DNA from: 34-65-8 sp964516135
Lineage (GTDB): Bacteria; Pseudomonadota; Alphaproteobacteria; Sphingomonadales; Sphingomonadaceae
Length of the DNA: 64,000 nt
Assembly (NCBI GenBank): GCA_964516135.1
Contig: CAZEWN010000006.1
Coordinates: forward strand, 58,503 to 122,502
Direction: 5' to 3'
In this document: piece after piece, positions 60,194 to 64,000 of the stretch
Numbering within the stretch: the first letter of the stretch is position 1
How the letters are laid out: every line of letters begins with the position of its first letter
Translations under genes and position numbers: made by a program
The notes under the pieces: model-generated
Database searches by the model: none
What the model saw: the letters and a program-made list of their open reading frames with translations, nothing else
What the model was told of the DNA's origin: nothing

Positions 60194-61840
60194 ATGACTA
60201 CCGCCGTATCGAACACGATCGATGGACACGCGCACGAACCGAGCGAACGCGAGGTTCGGTTGGTCATCGCCGCGTCATCCGCGGGCACGGTGTTTGAATG
60301 GTACGATTTCTTCATTTACGGCACGCTCGCGGCGCTTATCGGTGCGGCGTTCTTTCCCAGTGACAACGAAACGCTCGAACTGCTGTTGGTCTGGGCTGGC
60401 TTCGCCGTCGGTTTCGGGTTTCGCCCGCTGGGCGCGATCCTGTTCGGCTATCTGGGCGACAGGCTGGGCCGCAAGTACACCTTCCTTGTCACCGTCACCC
60501 TGATGGGCGTCGCCACGGCGGGGGTCGGGTTAATTCCAAGCGCCGAGACGATCGGCTATGCCGCCCCGCTGATCGTGATTTTTCTGCGCATTCTCCAGGG
60601 TCTGGCACTTGGCGGTGAATACGGCGGCGCGGCCATCTATGTCGCGGAACATTCCCCGCCCGAGAAGCGCGGCCATTACACCGCCTATATCCAGGCGAGC
60701 GTCGCGGGCGGATTTGTGCTGAGCATCGCAGTGGTGCTGGCGTGCCGTTATCTGATCCCGCCTGATGAATTTGCCGCGTGGGGTTGGCGCGTCCCCTTCC
60801 TGCTTTCGATCGTGTTGCTTGGCATTTCGCTGTGGATGCGGCTGATGCTGAACGAAAGCCCGGTGTTCCGCGCGATGAAGGAAGCGGGCGAAACCTCGGC
60901 CAACCCCTTCAAGGAAAGCCTGACCTATCCGGGCAACCCGAAACGAATCTTCGTCGCGCTGTTCGGGGTCACGGGTATCCTGACGACGATCTGGTACACT
61001 GGATTCTTTTCTGGAATGTCGTTCCTGCGCGGGCCGATGCGCGTTGACGAAGGCATCGTCGAACTGGTCATGCTGATTTCGGGTCTGATCGCGATGTCGT
61101 TTTACATCGTGGTCGGCAAATGGTCGGATCGGGTCGGTCGCAAGAAGCCAATCATCGTCGGCGCAATCCTGGCGCTGCTGCTGCTGTTCCCAATCTTCTG
61201 GGGGCTGGGGGCACTGGCGAACCCGGGGCTGGCCCAGGCGTCGCGGGACAATCCCGTGGTCGTGACCGGAACAGGGTGCACCACCGACCCCTTCGCAGAC
61301 CTGTTCGGCCGCCAGCAGACCGACTGCGGCAAGGTGCTCGAAACGCTTACCGCGAGCGGGGTTGCCTACGCGGTGGGTCCGGCGACCGCATTGGGTGTGA
61401 CGGTGGGCGGCGAACCGCTCGATCTCGATCCGGCGTGGTTCGACGATGGCGACGCGCGGCGCGATGGCATTCAGGCGGCGCTTTCGACCAGCGGGTTCGA
61501 TTTCTCGCGCCAGTCGCCATCGTTCGTCAATATCGTCGGCATCCTGGCGCTGCTGCTGGTGCTGGGCATGTTGTCGGCTCTGACTTATGGTTCGGTCGCC
61601 GCGCTGCTGTCCGAAATGTTCCCGCCCAAAATCCGCTACAGCTCAATGTCGATTCCCTACCACATCGGTGCAGGTTATCTGGGCGGCTTCCTGCCTCTGA
61701 TTGCCGGTATCATCGTGGCGCGCAGCGGCGACATGTATGCCGGGCTGTGGTACACCTGGGTGGTGGTGGCGTTCGGCCTGATCGTCGCCTGGTGGGGCAT
61801 CCCGGACGGGCCGCCGAAAGATTTTACAGACGATGCCTGA
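60194..61840 (+). CDS. Metabolite:H+ symporter family MFS transporter
   Basis: A 548-residue MHS-family carrier. The family start is VIAASSAGTVFEWYDFFIYG, with GYLGDRLGRKYTF as motif A and GLALGGEYGGAAIYVAEHSP as a signature segment. Between two C-terminal-half helices there is a loop of about 90 residues (bases 61220-61500) with two cysteine-containing stretches (GTGCTTDPF and QTDCGK); standard members have a much shorter loop. The substrate, perhaps a carboxylate, is unknown. Its 3' end overlaps alr. Confidence 0.88.
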   Translation: MTTAVSNTIDGHAHEPSEREVRLVIAASSAGTVFEWYDFFIYGTLAALIGAAFFPSDNETLELLLVWAGFAVGFGFRPLGAILFGYLGDRLGRKYTFLVTVTLMGVATAGVGLIPSAETIGYAAPLIVIFLRILQGLALGGEYGGAAIYVAEHSPPEKRGHYTAYIQASVAGGFVLSIAVVLACRYLIPPDEFAAWGWRVPFLLSIVLLGISLWMRLMLNESPVFRAMKEAGETSANPFKESLTYPGNPKRIFVALFGVTGILTTIWYTGFFSGMSFLRGPMRVDEGIVELVMLISGLIAMSFYIVVGKWSDRVGRKKPIIVGAILALLLLFPIFWGLGALANPGLAQASRDNPVVVTGTGCTTDPFADLFGRQQTDCGKVLETLTASGVAYAVGPATALGVTVGGEPLDLDPAWFDDGDARRDGIQAALSTSGFDFSRQSPSFVNIVGILALLLVLGMLSALTYGSVAALLSEMFPPKIRYSSMSIPYHIGAGYLGGFLPLIAGIIVARSGDMYAGLWYTWVVVAFGLIVAWWGIPDGPPKDFTDDA

Positions 61841-62873
61841 CCTGCCGCCGCCCACCCTGCGGCTACGACTGGACGAGGATGCGCTGGCGGCCAACTGGCG
61901 CGCGCTCGATCGCCTGTCTGGCCGCGCCGACGCCGCAGCCGCGGTCAAGGCCGATGGCTACGGCCTGGGTGCGGCAAAGGTCGTCCCCGTGCTTCGCGAC
62001 GCCGGGGCGCGGGCGTTTTACGTCGCGCATTGGAGCGAAGTGCCAGAGGTTGTCGCGCACGTCTCGCCCGCGCAGGTATCGGTGCTCCATGGTCCGATCC
62101 GGCCGGAGGACGCCCACTATGCTCGCGCCGTCGGGGTGCGGCCGGTGATCAACAGTATCCCGCAAGCGCGTGTCTGGATCGAGGCGGGTGGCGGCCCATG
62201 CGATCTGATGATCGACACCGGCATCAACCGGCTCGGGGTGTCGCTTGCCGAGATCGGCGATCCGGTGATCGCCAAGCTGAAGGTGGAAACGCTGTTGTCT
62301 CACCTCGCGCGCGCCGACGAAGACCACCCAATGAACCTGGCGCAGCTCTCCCGCTTCGCTGTCGTGGTGGGTAGCATCGCTCATCGACGTGCGAGCCTGG
62401 CGAACAGCGCGGGGATCGCGCTGGGCGGGACCTATCACCTCGAACAGACACGCCCTGGCCTGGCGCTTTATGGCGGTATCCCGCGCGGCGAACTGAACAA
62501 TGTCATCAGCCAGGTCGCCTATCCCGAAGCGGCGCTGATCCAGGTTCGCCAACTCGCCCCCGGCGACAGTGTCGGTTACAACGCCACCTACACCGCCACT
62601 TCGCCTGTGCGCGCGGGCGTGGTTTCGCTAGGGTATGCTGACGGGTATCTGCGGTGTTGGAGCGGCGTCGGCGCCCTTGAATGCGATGGTGCTTCGCTGC
62701 CCCTGCTGGGACGGGTTTCGATGGACATGGTGGTGGTGGATTTGTCCGCTGCGCCCGGCCTTCGCGAGGGGGATTGGGTGGGCGTGCCGTGGCATCTTCC
62801 CCAAGCTGCCGCTGCGTCGGGATTGTCACAGTACGAATTGCTGACCGGCCTGGGCCGTCGGTTTCGCCGCTAA
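61833..62873 (+). CDS. alr: Alanine racemase
   Basis: A 346-residue PLP enzyme making D-alanine for cell wall. The PLP lysine lies in AAAVKADGYGLGAA, the partner tyrosine in SVGYNATYTATSP, and GRVSMDMVVVDLS and VVSLGYADGY are family signatures. The ATG sits 8 bases inside the transporter gene, so the two are coupled. Confidence 0.94.
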   Translation: MPDLPPPTLRLRLDEDALAANWRALDRLSGRADAAAAVKADGYGLGAAKVVPVLRDAGARAFYVAHWSEVPEVVAHVSPAQVSVLHGPIRPEDAHYARAVGVRPVINSIPQARVWIEAGGGPCDLMIDTGINRLGVSLAEIGDPVIAKLKVETLLSHLARADEDHPMNLAQLSRFAVVVGSIAHRRASLANSAGIALGGTYHLEQTRPGLALYGGIPRGELNNVISQVAYPEAALIQVRQLAPGDSVGYNATYTATSPVRAGVVSLGYADGYLRCWSGVGALECDGASLPLLGRVSMDMVVVDLSAAPGLREGDWVGVPWHLPQAAAASGLSQYELLTGLGRRFRR

Positions 62874-62939
62874 CCAATGTTGCGCTGCACATGCTGCGCC
62901 TGCTAATGCAGCATCGACCGCAGCAATCCGAGGTACGAT

Positions 62940-63503
62940 ATGGCCAGACGCGACGCCGGATCGGGCGATACGATCATTATCAAGAAGTACGCGAACCGCC
63001 GACTCTACAACACCGGCACATCGAGCTACATCACGCTCGAGGACCTCGCCAGGATGACCCGCGATGGGGTGGATTTCAAGGTCGTCGATGCCAAGACGGG
63101 CGACGACATTACCCATTCGATCCTGACCCAGATCATCATGGACGAGGAGGCGAGCGGCGGGGAACAGATGTTGCCGGTCAGCTTCCTGCGCGATCTGATT
63201 TCCATGTACGGCAATTCGATGCAGGCAATGATGCCAAGCTATCTTGAAGCGAGCATGGCCAATTTCCGCAAGAACCGTGAGCAGCTTCAGGCCGCCTTCC
63301 GCGAGGGGTTGTCCACCAACCCCTTCGCAAAACTTGCCGAAACGAACATTGCGATGATGAAGGCCATGGGCGAGGCGTTCATGCCCGGCAACCGCGACAA
63401 GCCGGCATCGTCCGCCCCGCCACCGGCCAAGGATGACGAGATTGCCGCTCTGCGCGAACAGATGGCCGCTATGCAGAAGAAGCTCGACGAACTCGGCAAG
63501 TAA
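62940..63503 (+). CDS. phaR: Polyhydroxyalkanoate synthesis repressor PhaR
   Basis: A 187-residue PhaR. The DNA/PHB-binding N-terminus is IIIKKYANRRLYNTGTSSYI, followed by TLEDLARMTRDGVDFKVVDA. A helical middle and a C-terminal coiled coil (DDEIAALREQMAAMQKKLDE) follow. The RBS GAGGTACGAT is clear. PhaR represses phasin and itself until PHA granules titrate it. No pha biosynthesis gene is in this window. Confidence 0.93.
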   Translation: MARRDAGSGDTIIIKKYANRRLYNTGTSSYITLEDLARMTRDGVDFKVVDAKTGDDITHSILTQIIMDEEASGGEQMLPVSFLRDLISMYGNSMQAMMPSYLEASMANFRKNREQLQAAFREGLSTNPFAKLAETNIAMMKAMGEAFMPGNRDKPASSAPPPAKDDEIAALREQMAAMQKKLDELGK

Positions 63504-63536
63504 GCCCGCCGCATTCACTTTCAACAGGAAAAATCC

Positions 63537-64000
63537 GTGTCCCAGATCCGCCACGCGCTCACCGTGAAGCGCGCCGACGATTTCGCCCAGTGGTATCAGG
63601 AAGTCATCACCGCCGCCGACATGGCCGAGGAATCGGGCGTGCGCGGGTGCATGGTCATCAAGCCGTGGGGCTATGGCATCTGGGAACGCATCCAGCGCCT
63701 GATGGACGACCGGATCAAGGCCGCCGGGGTCCAGAACTGCTATTTCCCGCTGTTCATTCCGCTGGGCAATTTTACCCGCGAGGCGGAGCACGTCGAAGGC
63801 TTCGCCAAGGAAATGGCGGTCGTCACGCACCATCGCCTGATCGCGGACGGCAAGGGCGGGCTGGTGCCGGATCCCGAGGCGAAGCTGGAGGAACCGCTGG
63901 TTGTTCGGCCGACATCCGAGACCATCATCGGCGACGCCATGGCGCGCTGGGTCCAGTCGTGGCGCGACCTGCCGCTGCTGACCAACCAGTGGGCCAACGT
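63537..64000 (+). CDS. proS: Proline--tRNA ligase, archaeal/eukaryotic-like type, N-terminal part
   Basis: The window ends after about 154 codons. GTG 63537 follows AGGAAAAATCC. The sequence RGCMVIKPWGYGIWERIQRL, QNCYFPLFIPLGNFTREAEH and VEGFAKEMAVVTHH, then PLVVRPTSETIIGDAMARW and SWRDLPLLTNQWANV, resembles the archaeal/eukaryotic-like ProRS group (as in Thermus) rather than the usual bacterial type, which has different motif 1 surroundings. The 3' end is outside the window. Confidence 0.93.
   Translation, partial: MSQIRHALTVKRADDFAQWYQEVITAADMAEESGVRGCMVIKPWGYGIWERIQRLMDDRIKAAGVQNCYFPLFIPLGNFTREAEHVEGFAKEMAVVTHHRLIADGKGGLVPDPEAKLEEPLVVRPTSETIIGDAMARWVQSWRDLPLLTNQWAN

Noticed and set aside
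1..64000. CRISPR arrays, tRNA and rRNA genes, transposons
   Set aside because: No regular spacer-repeat array, cloverleaf sequence, rRNA segment or transposase was seen in the intergenic regions or ORFs.

Overview
The window is about 64 kb of GC-rich (roughly two thirds GC by eye) chromosomal DNA from an alphaproteobacterium, most likely Sphingomonadales and probably close to Erythrobacteraceae. The reasons are the gene families present (DUF1206, DOMON-like, DUF817, GumN/TraB pair, PhaR, Vgr-related metallopeptidase, PPDK next to glyQS), the alphaproteobacterial RpoH-type promoter at dnaK, and GC-rich palindromic repeat elements. It is ordinary core chromosome. I see no rRNA, tRNA, CRISPR array, prophage or insertion sequence. 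Both ends cut a gene: mutL on the left and proS on the right.

Layout. 1-7 kb: end of mutL, a lipoprotein, then minus-strand housekeeping genes (MaoC hydratase, glutaredoxin-MauE fusion, DUF1206, ychF, an exported SDR, pth, rplY). 7-10 kb: two GumN/TraB-like proteins and an XRE regulator/membrane protein pair. 10-18 kb: glyQ-glyS-ppdK, a BioC-like methyltransferase and comF. A 318-bp gap after comF holds a minus-strand transcription unit too short for normal gene calling. 18-21 kb: hisI, then a MerR regulator and an acyl-CoA dehydrogenase behind a LiuR-like operator. 21-31 kb: MFS-cysK-flavoprotein operon, PilZ, tyrS, a DOMON-like protein/NamZ/MFS block, DUF817, and a VWA protein. 31-35 kb: two paralogous soluble chemoreceptors sit between the VWA gene and its usual partner moxR.

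35-45 kb: parE is followed by a membrane kinase, a CheY-like regulator and a receiver-kinase, all translationally coupled or closely spaced; then an LpoA-like activator, rsmI-yraN-gshB-dedA, and xerC. 45-55 kb: the heat-shock region, with hemW, rdgB and rph on minus diverging from hrcA-grpE, then a DUF885 peptidase, a copper chaperone and a small metallopeptidase, then dnaK-dnaJ. 55-64 kb: a patatin phospholipase, radA, cvpA, an IscU-like protein, an MHS transporter, alr, phaR and proS.

Gene packing is very tight. Many co-directional neighbours overlap by NTGA (start codon inside the stop), implying coupled translation. Four convergent pairs overlap by exactly four bases, sharing a YTAR tetranucleotide that holds both stop codons. 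The points most worth checking are: glyS carrying an in-frame palindromic repeat and a separate AT-richer segment; a dnaK-dnaJ spacer element whose hairpin buries the dnaJ ribosome-binding site; the small unit behind comF; the chemoreceptor pair with conserved cysteines; and the CsoR-like operator in front of the glutaredoxin-MauE gene.
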